Source of the DNA: Xylanimonas protaetiae
GTDB lineage: Bacteria; Actinomycetota; Actinomycetes; Actinomycetales; Cellulomonadaceae
DNA length: 64,000 nucleotides
Direction of reading: 5' to 3'
Assembly: GCF_004135385.1 (NCBI RefSeq)
Contig: NZ_CP035493.1
Location: 3,415,440-3,479,439 of the forward strand
The position numbers were made by a program, and so were the translations under genes. Shown here piece by piece: positions 53,853 to 62,884 of the stretch. The notes beneath the pieces were generated by a model. That model was given only the letters and a program-made list of their open reading frames with translations, made no database searches and was not told the DNA's origin. How positions within the stretch are numbered: position 1 is the stretch's first letter; each line of letters opens with the position of its first letter.

Positions 53853-54670
53853 GCGCGCTGGCGGGCCGACACGGCCTGCGCCGCGACGTCACGGTCGACG
53901 AGGTCATGGGCACGCGTGCGTCGGTGCACGTCATCGTGCGCGAAGGCCTCCCGTCGCTCGTCAGCCTCGACGTCGACGACGCCGTCGCGCGGGCGCTCGC
54001 GAGCCTGCACGACGCCGACCGGCGCTTCTCGACGTACCGCGACGCCTCGGAGGTCCGCCGCCTGGCCCGTGGCGAGCTCGCGCTCGACGACGCCCACCCC
54101 GACGTCCGCGAGGTCGAGGCGGCGTGCCGGGCGGCGCTGCGCACCACGGCGGGCCGGTTCTCCGCCTGGTGGCGCGGCTGGTTCGACCCGACGGGCTACG
54201 TCAAGGGCTGGGCCGTGGACCGCGCCATGGACGCGCACCTCGCAGACCTGCTCGACCTCGAGGGCGTCGCCGCCGTCGGACTCAACGTGGGCGGCGACCT
54301 GTGCGTGCGCACACGCCCGGGGTCCTCGTGGACGTGGACCGTCGGCGTCGCCGACCCGCGCGACCGCGGCCGCACCGTGGCCCGGCTGCGCCTCGCGGAC
54401 GGCGCCGTCGCGACCTCGGGCACGGCGGAGCGGGGCGCGCACCTGGTGGACCCGCGCACGGGCGGCCGGGCGCGGGGCGTGCTGTCGGCGACGGTCGTGG
54501 CCGACACGCTCGCCGACGCCGACGTGTGGGCGACCGCCGCGGCGGTCGCGGGCGACGACCTGACCTGGGTCCGCGACGCGGGCACCCGGTCGGGGCTGCT
54601 CGTGGGCGCGGACGGCCGGACCCGGCGCTGGGCGGGCGGCGTCGAGGTGACGACGGACGCGGGCTGGTGA
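53849..54670 (+). CDS. apbE: FAD:protein FMN transferase
   Basis: 273 residues. Transfers FMN from FAD to Thr in FMN-bind domains. Family marks: VDEVMGTRASVHV at the N-terminus, PTGYVKGWAVDRA, GLNVGGDLCVR and the Mg-site ATSGTAERGAHLVDPRTG. No clear signal peptide is visible, so the site of action (inside or outside) is open. Overlaps the FMN-bind gene by 4 bp, matching enzyme and substrate. Confidence 0.93.
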   Translation: MSALAGRHGLRRDVTVDEVMGTRASVHVIVREGLPSLVSLDVDDAVARALASLHDADRRFSTYRDASEVRRLARGELALDDAHPDVREVEAACRAALRTTAGRFSAWWRGWFDPTGYVKGWAVDRAMDAHLADLLDLEGVAAVGLNVGGDLCVRTRPGSSWTWTVGVADPRDRGRTVARLRLADGAVATSGTAERGAHLVDPRTGGRARGVLSATVVADTLADADVWATAAAVAGDDLTWVRDAGTRSGLLVGADGRTRRWAGGVEVTTDAGW

Positions 54671-54705
54671 CCGTGGGCCGGCGCGCGTTCTACCGTGGGC
54701 TGGTC

Positions 54706-55497
54706 ATGGAACCGTTCGTCAAGGCCCGCCCCGACGCCCCGCACGGGTACTTCGCGTGCGAGGCCGCCGGCCTGCGCTGGCTGACCGTCCCGGGCGGGCC
54801 GCGCGTCGTGCACGTCCGCGTCGTCGCCCCGGGGTCGCTCACGCTCGACCGCCTCACGGAGGTGCCGCCGACGGCGGACGCGGCGCGCGACTTCGGCCGC
54901 CGGCTCGCGACGCTGCACGACGCCGGGGCGCCCGCGTGGGGCGCGCTCCCGCCGGGCGTCGACGCCGGGTTCTTCGGCCCGCTCGACGAGCCGCTGCCCA
55001 TGCCCGGCGGCGCGTGGGGCACGTGGGCGCGGTTCTACGGCGAGGCCCGGCTGCTGCCGATGCTCGACCTCGGGCGTCGTCGCGGCGTCTTCGACGGCTC
55101 CGACGCCGCCGCGTTCGCGGCCGTCGTCGCCCGCCTCGACGACCTCGCCGGCCCGGCCGCCGACGACGTCCCCGCCCGGCTCCACGGCGACCTCTGGTCC
55201 GAGAACGTCCTGTGGGTGCGCCGCCCGCACGACGACGCCGTCGAGGCCGTGCTCATCGACCCGGCCGCCCACGGCGGCCACCGCGAGGCCGACCTGGCGA
55301 TGCTCGCCCTGTTCGGCACGTCGTTCCTCGACGAGATCGTCGCGGGGTACGGCGAGGCCCATCCCCTGGCCCGCGGCTGGCAGCACCGCGTGACCCTCCA
55401 CCAGCTCTTCCCGGTCGCCGCGCACGCGGTGCTGTTCGGCGGCGGGTTCGTCGGGCAGACCCGCCGGATCCTCGGGGCGCTGGCCGCGGGGTCCTGA
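54706..55497 (+). CDS. Fructosamine kinase-family protein
   Basis: 263 residues with the kinase fold: GYFACEAAGLRWLTVPGGPRVVHVRVV, then catalytic ARLHGDLWSENVLW and metal Asp in VLIDPAAHGGHREADLAML. Phosphorylates ketoamines on glycated molecules for repair or recycling. ATG 54706 fits the family N-terminus (TACCGT 9 nt upstream); an alternative GTG at 54667 would overlap the apbE stop by 4 bp and add 13 residues. Confidence 0.9.
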   Translation: MEPFVKARPDAPHGYFACEAAGLRWLTVPGGPRVVHVRVVAPGSLTLDRLTEVPPTADAARDFGRRLATLHDAGAPAWGALPPGVDAGFFGPLDEPLPMPGGAWGTWARFYGEARLLPMLDLGRRRGVFDGSDAAAFAAVVARLDDLAGPAADDVPARLHGDLWSENVLWVRRPHDDAVEAVLIDPAAHGGHREADLAMLALFGTSFLDEIVAGYGEAHPLARGWQHRVTLHQLFPVAAHAVLFGGGFVGQTRRILGALAAGS

Positions 55498-55586
55498 CGG
55501 ACGCGCCGACCGTACGACGGGCCACCGGGCGCGCGCGACGCGGTGCGGGACGCGCCAGCACCGGCAGCCGCTCCGGTAAGGCGACC

Positions 55587-55605
55587 CTAAGTTAGGCATC
55601 ACTTA
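55587..55605 (+). promoter_or_regulatory. Possible DtxR/IdeR iron box
   Basis: CTAAGTTAGGCATCACTTA matches 12 of 19 positions of the consensus TTAGGTTAGGCTAACCTAA, best in the left half (AGTTAGGC). It is 48 nt before the start of the siderophore-binding protein gene and unusually AT-rich for the locus. Moderate evidence only. Confidence 0.5.
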
Positions 55606-55652
55606 CCCAGCGGGCAGCGCCGCTCGCGGGCCCAGCCGAACCGAGGAGTCCC

Positions 55653-56639
55653 GTGAGCCAGCCCCGCACCGCCCTGCGCCGCATCGCGACCGCCGTCGTG
55701 CCCGCGACCCTGGCAGCCCTCGCCCTGTCCGCCTGCTCCGCCGAGCCCGGTGCCTCGCCGGCACCGGACGCCGCCGCGGGCGCCGCCGAGCAGATCGTCG
55801 TCGAGCACCGGCAGGGCACGACGACGCTCGACGGCGTCCCGGAGACCGTCTTCGCGTTCTCCTGGGACGTCGTCGCCGTGCTCCAGGCGCTCGACGTGCC
55901 GGTGCACGGCGTCCCGAAGAGGATCGTGCCCCCGGGCTTCGAGGACCTCGCCGCCGACCCGGCGGTCGTCGACGTCGGCACGCTCTTCGAGCCCGACTTC
56001 GAGACCATCGCCGCCGACCCGGCCGACCTCCTCATCGTGGCCCAGCGCTCCGCGCCCATGCTCGGCGAGCTCAGCCGCATCGCCCCGACCATCGACCTGA
56101 CGATCGACGCGACGGACAACGTCACCCAGTCCAAGGCGACCGCCCGTCAGCTCGGCGAGATCTTCGGCCGCCAGGCCGAGGCGGAGGCGCTGGTCGCCGA
56201 CCTGGCCGCGAGCCTCGAGGCCGTCAGGGCCGCGAGCGCCGACGCCGGCGACGCGCTCGTCGTCCTGACCACGGGCGGCAACGTCACGGCGTTCGGTCCC
56301 GGCGGCCGCTTCGGCATCGTGCACGACGCGCTCGGCTTCGCGCCCGCGGCCGCCATCACCGAGGACGGCCGCCACGGGCAGGCGATCTCCTTCGAGTTCC
56401 TCCTGGAGACGGACCCGGCGTGGCTGTTCGTGATCGACCGCGACGCCGCGATCCAGTCGGGCGGCGAGGCCGCGCGCGCCGTCCTGGACAACGAGATCGT
56501 CCGGCGTACGCAGGCGTACCAGAACGACCGGATCGTCTTCGTCGACACCACCTCCTGGTACATCGCCGGCACGGGGGTGGTCGGCGTGCAGAACCTGCTC
56601 GACGAGGTGGCCGGGGTGCTGGCCGCCGACCAGGCGTGA
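55653..56639 (+). CDS. Siderophore ABC transporter substrate-binding lipoprotein
   Basis: 328 residues. Type II-like signal with lipobox ALSAC (Cys28), then a FatB/CeuE/YclQ-like periplasmic-binding fold: TTLDGVPETVFAFSWDVVAVLQAL, PDLLIVAQRSAPMLGEL-type segment and VDTTSWYIAGTGVVGVQNLLDEV. Captures ferric siderophore at the cell surface. GTG start after GAGGAG. Overlaps the first permease gene by 4 bp. The locus has one binding protein, two permeases and one ATPase, a complete importer. Confidence 0.92.
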   Translation: MSQPRTALRRIATAVVPATLAALALSACSAEPGASPAPDAAAGAAEQIVVEHRQGTTTLDGVPETVFAFSWDVVAVLQALDVPVHGVPKRIVPPGFEDLAADPAVVDVGTLFEPDFETIAADPADLLIVAQRSAPMLGELSRIAPTIDLTIDATDNVTQSKATARQLGEIFGRQAEAEALVADLAASLEAVRAASADAGDALVVLTTGGNVTAFGPGGRFGIVHDALGFAPAAAITEDGRHGQAISFEFLLETDPAWLFVIDRDAAIQSGGEAARAVLDNEIVRRTQAYQNDRIVFVDTTSWYIAGTGVVGVQNLLDEVAGVLAADQA

Positions 56640-57697
56640 CGGTCGCCGGCGCCCTGGCGGGCGCGCCCGCCGGGGTCGTCGGGGTCGCCCCGCCCGTGGG
56701 CGCGGCACCGTCCGTCCGGACCGGCCGGCGCCCGGTCGCGCACCGTCGGCTCGCCGTCGGCGTCGCCCTCCTGGCGGTCGGCGCCGTCGCGTCGGTCTTC
56801 CTCGGCGTCGCCGACGTCACGCCCGCGAGCCTGCTCGCCGACGACGGGCACGCCCGCGACCTGCTGCTGCTGAGCCGCCTGCCGCGCACCGCCGCGATCC
56901 TGCTTGCGGGCTCGGCGGCGGCCGTGGCGGGCGTGGTGCTCCAGCTGCTCGTACGGAACCGGTTCGTCGAGCCGTCGACCGTCGGCACGACGGAGTCCGC
57001 GCAGCTCGGCCTGCTCGCGGTGACGGTCCTCGCCCCTGCGATGCCGCTGCCCGGCAAGCTCGCCGTCGCCGCGGCCACCGCCGTGCTCGGCACGCTGCTG
57101 TTCCTGGCGGTGCTGCGCGCGGTGCCCGTGCGCTCGGGCGTCACCGTGCCGCTCGTCGGGCTCATGCTCGGCGGCGTCATCGGGGCGGTCACCGCGTTCT
57201 TCGCCTTCCAGCTCGACCTCCTGCAGACGCTCGGCGCCTGGACCACGGGCGACTTCTCCGGCGTCATCGCCGGGCGGTTCGAGCTGCTGTGGCTCGTCGG
57301 CGCGCTCGCCGTCGCCGTGTACCTCGTCGCGGACCGCTTCACCGTCGTGGGCCTCGGTCGCGACGTCGCCACGTCGCTCGGGCTCGGCTACCGCGGCATG
57401 CTCGCGCTCGGCCTGGGCGTGGTGGCCGTGACCAGTGCGGTCGTGGTCGTCGTCGTGGGCGGCCTGCCGTTCCTCGGGCTTGTCGTGCCCAACGTGGTGA
57501 GCCTGCTGCTCGGCGACAACCTGCGCCGCACGCTGCCCTGGGTCGCCGTGGGCGGGGCGGGGCTCGTGCTCGTGGCCGACGTCGTCGCGCGGCTCGTCGT
57601 GTTCCCGTTCGAGGTGCCGATCGGCGCCGTCATGGCCGTCGTCGGCGGGGCCCTGTTCCTGTGGATCCTGCTGCGGCGAGGCACCTGTGCCGGCTGA
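56636..57697 (+). CDS. Iron-siderophore ABC permease (FecCD type), first subunit
   Basis: 353 residues, about nine to ten helices. RLPRTAAILLAGSAAAVAGVVLQLLVRNRFVEPSTVGTTESAQLG is the conserved FecCD segment, and GGLPFLGLVVPNVV lies near the C-terminus. Forms a heterodimeric channel with the next gene product. GTGA overlap with the lipoprotein gene. Confidence 0.93.
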   Translation: MTVAGALAGAPAGVVGVAPPVGAAPSVRTGRRPVAHRRLAVGVALLAVGAVASVFLGVADVTPASLLADDGHARDLLLLSRLPRTAAILLAGSAAAVAGVVLQLLVRNRFVEPSTVGTTESAQLGLLAVTVLAPAMPLPGKLAVAAATAVLGTLLFLAVLRAVPVRSGVTVPLVGLMLGGVIGAVTAFFAFQLDLLQTLGAWTTGDFSGVIAGRFELLWLVGALAVAVYLVADRFTVVGLGRDVATSLGLGYRGMLALGLGVVAVTSAVVVVVVGGLPFLGLVVPNVVSLLLGDNLRRTLPWVAVGGAGLVLVADVVARLVVFPFEVPIGAVMAVVGGALFLWILLRRGTCAG

Positions 57698-58682
57698 CGC
57701 GCTCCTCACCCTGACAGCAGGCGTGCGCAACGGCCGTCGCACCGCCGTCGTGCTCACGATCCTCGGCGTCGCCGCCGTCGTCGTGGTCGTCGCCTACCTG
57801 ACCGTCGGCGTGCGCGCCGGGTGGGGGTTCGTGCTGCCGTTCCGCGGGCGGCGGGTCGCCGCGATGCTCGTCGTCGGCGTGGCCGTGGCCGCCTCCACCG
57901 TCGCGTTCCAGACACTGTCCGGGAACCGCATCCTCACGCCGTCGATCATGGGCTTCGACGCGCTCTACCAGGCGATCCAGACCGCGCTCGTCTTCGCCCT
58001 CGGCACGGCCGCCGTGACCGGCATCGGGCCGCTGGGGCACTTCGGGATCGCGCTCGCGGTCATGCTCGCGGCCTCGCTCGCCCTGTTCTGGGGCCTGTTC
58101 GGCGGCGCGCGACGGTCGCTGCACCTCGTGCTGCTCGTCGGCGTCGTGCTCGGCACGGTGCTGCGCGCGCTCACGCTCATGCTGACGCGGCTCATGGACC
58201 CCGACTCCTTCCACGTGCTCCAGGGACGGCTCTTCGCCAGCTTCTCCGCCGTGGACGAGCGGCTGCTGCTCGTCGGGGCCGTCGTCGTCGCCCTGGGCAC
58301 GGCCGCGCTGTGGGCGCTGCGCCGCCGCCTCGACCTGCTCGCGCTCGGCCGCGACACCGCCGTGTCGCTCGGCCTCGACCACCGCCGCACCACGCTCGCG
58401 GTGCTCGGCCTCGTCGCGCTGCTGGTCTCGACGTCGACGGCGCTGGTCGGGCCCATCACGTTCTTCGGGCTGCTCGTGGCCCACCTCGCGTACCGGGCCG
58501 TGCGCACGCACCGGCACGCCGCCACGGTGCCCGCGGCCGCGCTGCTCGCCGTCGTCGTCCTGGTGGGCGGGCAGAGCGTGCTCGAGCACCTGCTGCGGCA
58601 GGCCACCGTGCTGTCCGTCGTCATCGAGTTCCTGGGAGGGATCGTGTTCCTCGTCCTGCTCGTGCGGGAGGGCCGGCGATGA
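57687..58682 (+). CDS. Iron-siderophore ABC permease (FecCD type), second subunit
   Basis: 331 residues. Conserved GRRVAAMLVVGVAVAASTVAFQTLSGNRILTPSIMGFDALY and GPITFFGLLVAHLAYRAV. GTG start overlaps the first permease gene by 11 bp and its stop overlaps the ATPase gene by 4 bp, so all four importer genes are translationally coupled. Confidence 0.93.
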   Translation: MPADALLTLTAGVRNGRRTAVVLTILGVAAVVVVVAYLTVGVRAGWGFVLPFRGRRVAAMLVVGVAVAASTVAFQTLSGNRILTPSIMGFDALYQAIQTALVFALGTAAVTGIGPLGHFGIALAVMLAASLALFWGLFGGARRSLHLVLLVGVVLGTVLRALTLMLTRLMDPDSFHVLQGRLFASFSAVDERLLLVGAVVVALGTAALWALRRRLDLLALGRDTAVSLGLDHRRTTLAVLGLVALLVSTSTALVGPITFFGLLVAHLAYRAVRTHRHAATVPAAALLAVVVLVGGQSVLEHLLRQATVLSVVIEFLGGIVFLVLLVREGRR

Positions 58683-59479
58683 CGGTCCTCGACACCGCCG
58701 CGCACGACACGACCGCCCGGGAGATCGACGTCCGCGGCGTCACCAAGCGGTACGGCACCACGGTCGTCGTCGACGACGTCGCGCTGCGTCTCCCGGCGGG
58801 AGGCGTCGTGTCCGTCATCGGCCCCAACGGGGCCGGGAAGTCGACGCTGCTGGGCGTGGTCGCGCGCCTGCTGCCCGCCGACGTCGGCAGCGTCCTGGTC
58901 GACGGCGACGACGTCGCGACGACGAAGGGCGACGTGCTCGCCCGGCGGCTCGGCATCCTCAAGCAGGACAACCACCTGGCCGTGCGCCTGACCGTGCGCG
59001 ACCTCGTCACGTTCGGCCGCTACCCGCACACCCAGGGCCGCACCACGCCCGACGACCACGCGCACGTCGACGCCGCCCTGGCGTACCTGGAGCTCACCGA
59101 CCTCGCGCACCGCTACCTCGACGAGCTCTCCGGCGGGCAGCGCCAGCGCGCGTTCGTCGCGATGGTGCTCGCGCAGGACACCGACTACGTGCTGCTCGAC
59201 GAGCCGCTCAGCAACCTCGACCTCAAGCACGCCCGCGCCATGATGCGGCTCGCGCGCCGGGCCGCCGACGAGCTCGGCAAGACCGTCGTCGCCGTGCTGC
59301 ACGACGTCAACTTCGCGTCCTGCTGGTCCGACACGATCGTCGCGATGCGCGACGGCCGCGTCGTCGCGCACGGCACGCCGGAGGAGGTCGTCACCGAGGC
59401 CGTGCTGCGCGAGGTGTACGACGTCGACGTGACGATCCACGAGACCGCCGGGCGCCGGGTGGCGCACTACTTCGCCTGA
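58679..59479 (+). CDS. Siderophore ABC transporter ATP-binding protein
   Basis: 266 residues. Walker A GPNGAGKST, Q-loop in LKQDNHLAVRLTVRDLVTFGRYPH, signature LSGGQRQR, Walker B YVLLDEPLSNLD, switch His in VLHDVNFAS. This is the FepC/FatE class. Powers import with the two FecCD permeases. No exporter or siderophore synthesis gene is in the window. Confidence 0.94.
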   Translation: MTVLDTAAHDTTAREIDVRGVTKRYGTTVVVDDVALRLPAGGVVSVIGPNGAGKSTLLGVVARLLPADVGSVLVDGDDVATTKGDVLARRLGILKQDNHLAVRLTVRDLVTFGRYPHTQGRTTPDDHAHVDAALAYLELTDLAHRYLDELSGGQRQRAFVAMVLAQDTDYVLLDEPLSNLDLKHARAMMRLARRAADELGKTVVAVLHDVNFASCWSDTIVAMRDGRVVAHGTPEEVVTEAVLREVYDVDVTIHETAGRRVAHYFA

Positions 59480-59540
59480 CCGGGGCGGCCCGGATGCTGA
59501 CGGCCCGTTGCTTCCCTTCCTGCGCTGTGGCAGCATTACT

Positions 59541-59556
59541 ACCCGAACGGTCGGTC
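59541..59556. promoter_or_regulatory. Possible TetR-type operator of the paa operon
   Basis: ACCCGAACGGTCGGTC, an imperfect dyad with CCG-N2-CGG at its core, next to the AT-rich CACTAAATACG and 53 nt before the thiolase ATG. PaaR of actinobacteria is a TetR protein, so this is a plausible site, but no regulator gene is in view. Confidence 0.4.
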
Positions 59557-59608
59557 ACTAAATACGTGCGGTGACCGCGAGCGACGGACGACGTGGTCAG
59601 GAGCTGAG

Positions 59609-60807
<1,199 letters not shown>

Positions 60808-60808
<1 letters not shown>

Positions 60809-61557
60809 TGGCGGCGTCCCCCGCTCCCCTACGCGTCGAGCACCAAGCCGACCGCGTCGTCGCGACGCTCGACCGGCCCGAGGCCCGCAACGCCATCGAC
60901 CAGGCCATGGTCGACGCCCTGCACGCCCTGTGCGCCGGGCTCGAGGTGGAGCCCCGCACGCTGATCCTCACGGGGGCGGGCGGCGTCTTCGCGGCCGGCG
61001 CCGACATCGCGCAGCTGCGCGACCGGCGCGCCCCGGATGCGCTCGCCGGCATCAACACCACCGTCTTCGAGCGCATCGCCGCCCTGCCCATGCCCGTGAT
61101 CGCGGCCGTCGACGGCTACGCACTGGGCGGCGGCGCCGAGCTCGCCTACGCCGCCGACATCCGCATCGGCACGCCCGCGCTGCGCCTGGGCAACCCCGAG
61201 ACCGGGCTCGGCATCATCGCCGCCGCCGGGGCGAGCTGGCGCCTGCCGCAGATCGTCGGCCACGCCCGCGCGGCCGAGCTGCTGCTCACGGGCCGCACGA
61301 TCGACGGCGCCGAGGCGCTCGCGATCGGCCTGGTCAGCGCGCTGCACCCCGCCGACGGGCTGCTGGCGGCCGCGCACGCGATCGCCGACCGCATCGCCGC
61401 GAACGACCCGCTGGCCACGCGCCACATGAAGACCGCCCTGGCGGCACCCCTCGAGCAGCACCCCCGGGTGGACCTCGAGCTCCAGGCCGAGCTGTTCGAG
61501 AGTCCCGAGAAGCACCGCCGCATGACGGCGTTCCTGGAACGGAGGTCCCGCCGATGA
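60808..61557 (+). CDS. Enoyl-CoA hydratase/isomerase family protein (PaaF/PaaG-like)
   Basis: 249-residue crotonase fold. RPEARNAIDQAMVDAL, the oxyanion loop FAAGADIAQL, DGYALGGGAELAYAADIRIG, and NPETGLGIIAAAGASWRLPQIVG with a Glu in the usual catalytic site. It either hydrates 2,3-dehydroadipyl-CoA (PaaF) or isomerises the ring epoxide (PaaG); sequence alone does not decide. Start ATG shares one base with the thiolase stop (TGATG). Confidence 0.88.
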
Positions 61558-62474
61558 GCGGACAGGTCCCTGAGCACGTCGGCGTCCTGGGCGGGGGCCG
61601 CATGGGCTCCGGCGTCGCGCACGCGTTCCTGCTCGCCGGCGCCACGGTCACGATCGTGGACCGCGACGACGCCGCCGCGGGCGCCGCCCGCGACCGCGTG
61701 GTGCGCGCCGTCGAGCAGTCGGTGGCCCGCGGGACCACCACGCAGACGGCCGCGACGCTCACGGCACGGCTGCACGCCGGCACCGACGTCGTCGCGTTCG
61801 CGCCCGCCAGGCTGGTGGTCGAGGCGGTTCCCGAGGACGTCGGCCTCAAGACGGCCGCGCTGCGCCGCGTCGAGGACGTCCTCGCGCCGGGTGCCGTCCT
61901 GGCGACCAACACGTCCTCGATCTCGATCGACCTGCTGGCGGACCACGTGCGCCGGCCCGAGACGTTCGTCGGCATGCACTTCTTCAACCCGGTGCCCGCG
62001 TCGGCGCTGGTCGAGGTGGTGCGCGGCGCCGCGACGTCCGACGAGACGACCGACCGGGCGCGCGGCTGGGTCGAGGCGATCCGCAAGACGGCGGTCGTCG
62101 TGAACGACGCGCCCGGCTTCGCGTCCTCGCGCCTGGGCATCGCGATCGGCCTGGAGGCCGTCCGCATGCTCGCCGAGGGTGTCGCCGGCGCCGCCGACAT
62201 CGACGCCGCGATGACGCTCGGCTACAAGCACCCCGTCGGGCCGCTCCAGCTCACCGACCTCGTCGGCCTCGACGTGCGCCTCGGCATCGCCGAGTACCTC
62301 GCCCGCGAGCTCGGCCCGCGCTTCGAGCCCCCCGCGCTGCTGCGCGCCCTGGTCGCCGCGGGCCACCTGGGCCGCAAGTCCGGCCGCGGCTTCTACGTGT
62401 GGCCCGACGGCGGCGCGCCCACGCCCGCCGACCTGACCGGCCTGGCCAGCCTGACCGGGCAGGCCTCGCGATGA
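61554..62474 (+). CDS. paaH: 3-Hydroxyacyl-CoA dehydrogenase (PaaH-like)
   Basis: 306 residues. NAD loop VLGGGRMGSGVAHAFLLAGATVTIVDRD, catalytic GMHFFNPVPASALVEVVRG (His) and VNDAPGFASSRLG, then a C-terminal 3HCDH domain with PLQLTDLVGLDVRL. Oxidises 3-hydroxyadipyl-CoA. Single-domain length, shorter than the two-domain E. coli PaaH. ATGA overlaps on both sides. Confidence 0.9.
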   Translation: MSGQVPEHVGVLGGGRMGSGVAHAFLLAGATVTIVDRDDAAAGAARDRVVRAVEQSVARGTTTQTAATLTARLHAGTDVVAFAPARLVVEAVPEDVGLKTAALRRVEDVLAPGAVLATNTSSISIDLLADHVRRPETFVGMHFFNPVPASALVEVVRGAATSDETTDRARGWVEAIRKTAVVVNDAPGFASSRLGIAIGLEAVRMLAEGVAGAADIDAAMTLGYKHPVGPLQLTDLVGLDVRLGIAEYLARELGPRFEPPALLRALVAAGHLGRKSGRGFYVWPDGGAPTPADLTGLASLTGQASR

Positions 62475-62884
62475 GCGCGCCCTCCGACACCTGGACCATC
62501 GAGCTCGGCGAGCTCGACGCGGCGATGGGCGTCGAGGTGCTCGAACAGTCCGCCGAGCGCGTGGTCGCGCGCATGCCCGTCGCCGGCAACCGGCAGTCGT
62601 TCGGGCTGCTGCACGGCGGCGCGAGCGCCGCGTTCGCGGAGGCGCTCGGCTCCTGGGCCGCCGTCATCCACGCCGGACCGGGCCGCACCGCCGTCGGCGT
62701 CGACCTGTCGGCCACGCACCACCGCTCCGCGCGCGACGGGTACGTCACGGGCGTCGCCACCGCGGTGCACCGCGGCAGCACGCTCGCCACCTACGAGGTG
62801 GTCCTCACCGACGACGACGGCCGCCGCCTGTGCACCGCCCGCATCACCAACCTCATCCTCGACAAGAAGGAGCAGGCAGCATGA
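62471..62884 (+). CDS. paaI: Hotdog thioesterase PaaI
   Basis: 137 residues. SFGLLHGGASAAFAEALGSWAA carries the hotdog catalytic pattern (HGG, and Glu on the long helix), followed by ATHHRSARDGYVTGVATAVHRG. PaaI hydrolyses stalled or misfolded ring-CoA intermediates and so recovers CoA. Coupled by ATGA to paaH upstream and paaZ downstream. Confidence 0.92.
   Translation: MSAPSDTWTIELGELDAAMGVEVLEQSAERVVARMPVAGNRQSFGLLHGGASAAFAEALGSWAAVIHAGPGRTAVGVDLSATHHRSARDGYVTGVATAVHRGSTLATYEVVLTDDDGRRLCTARITNLILDKKEQAA

Noticed and set aside
54667-54705. GTG 54667 as the fructosamine kinase start (4-bp overlap with apbE)
   Set aside because: Possible, but the family N-terminus matches from ATG 54706 and the extra 13 residues have no support beyond the overlap.
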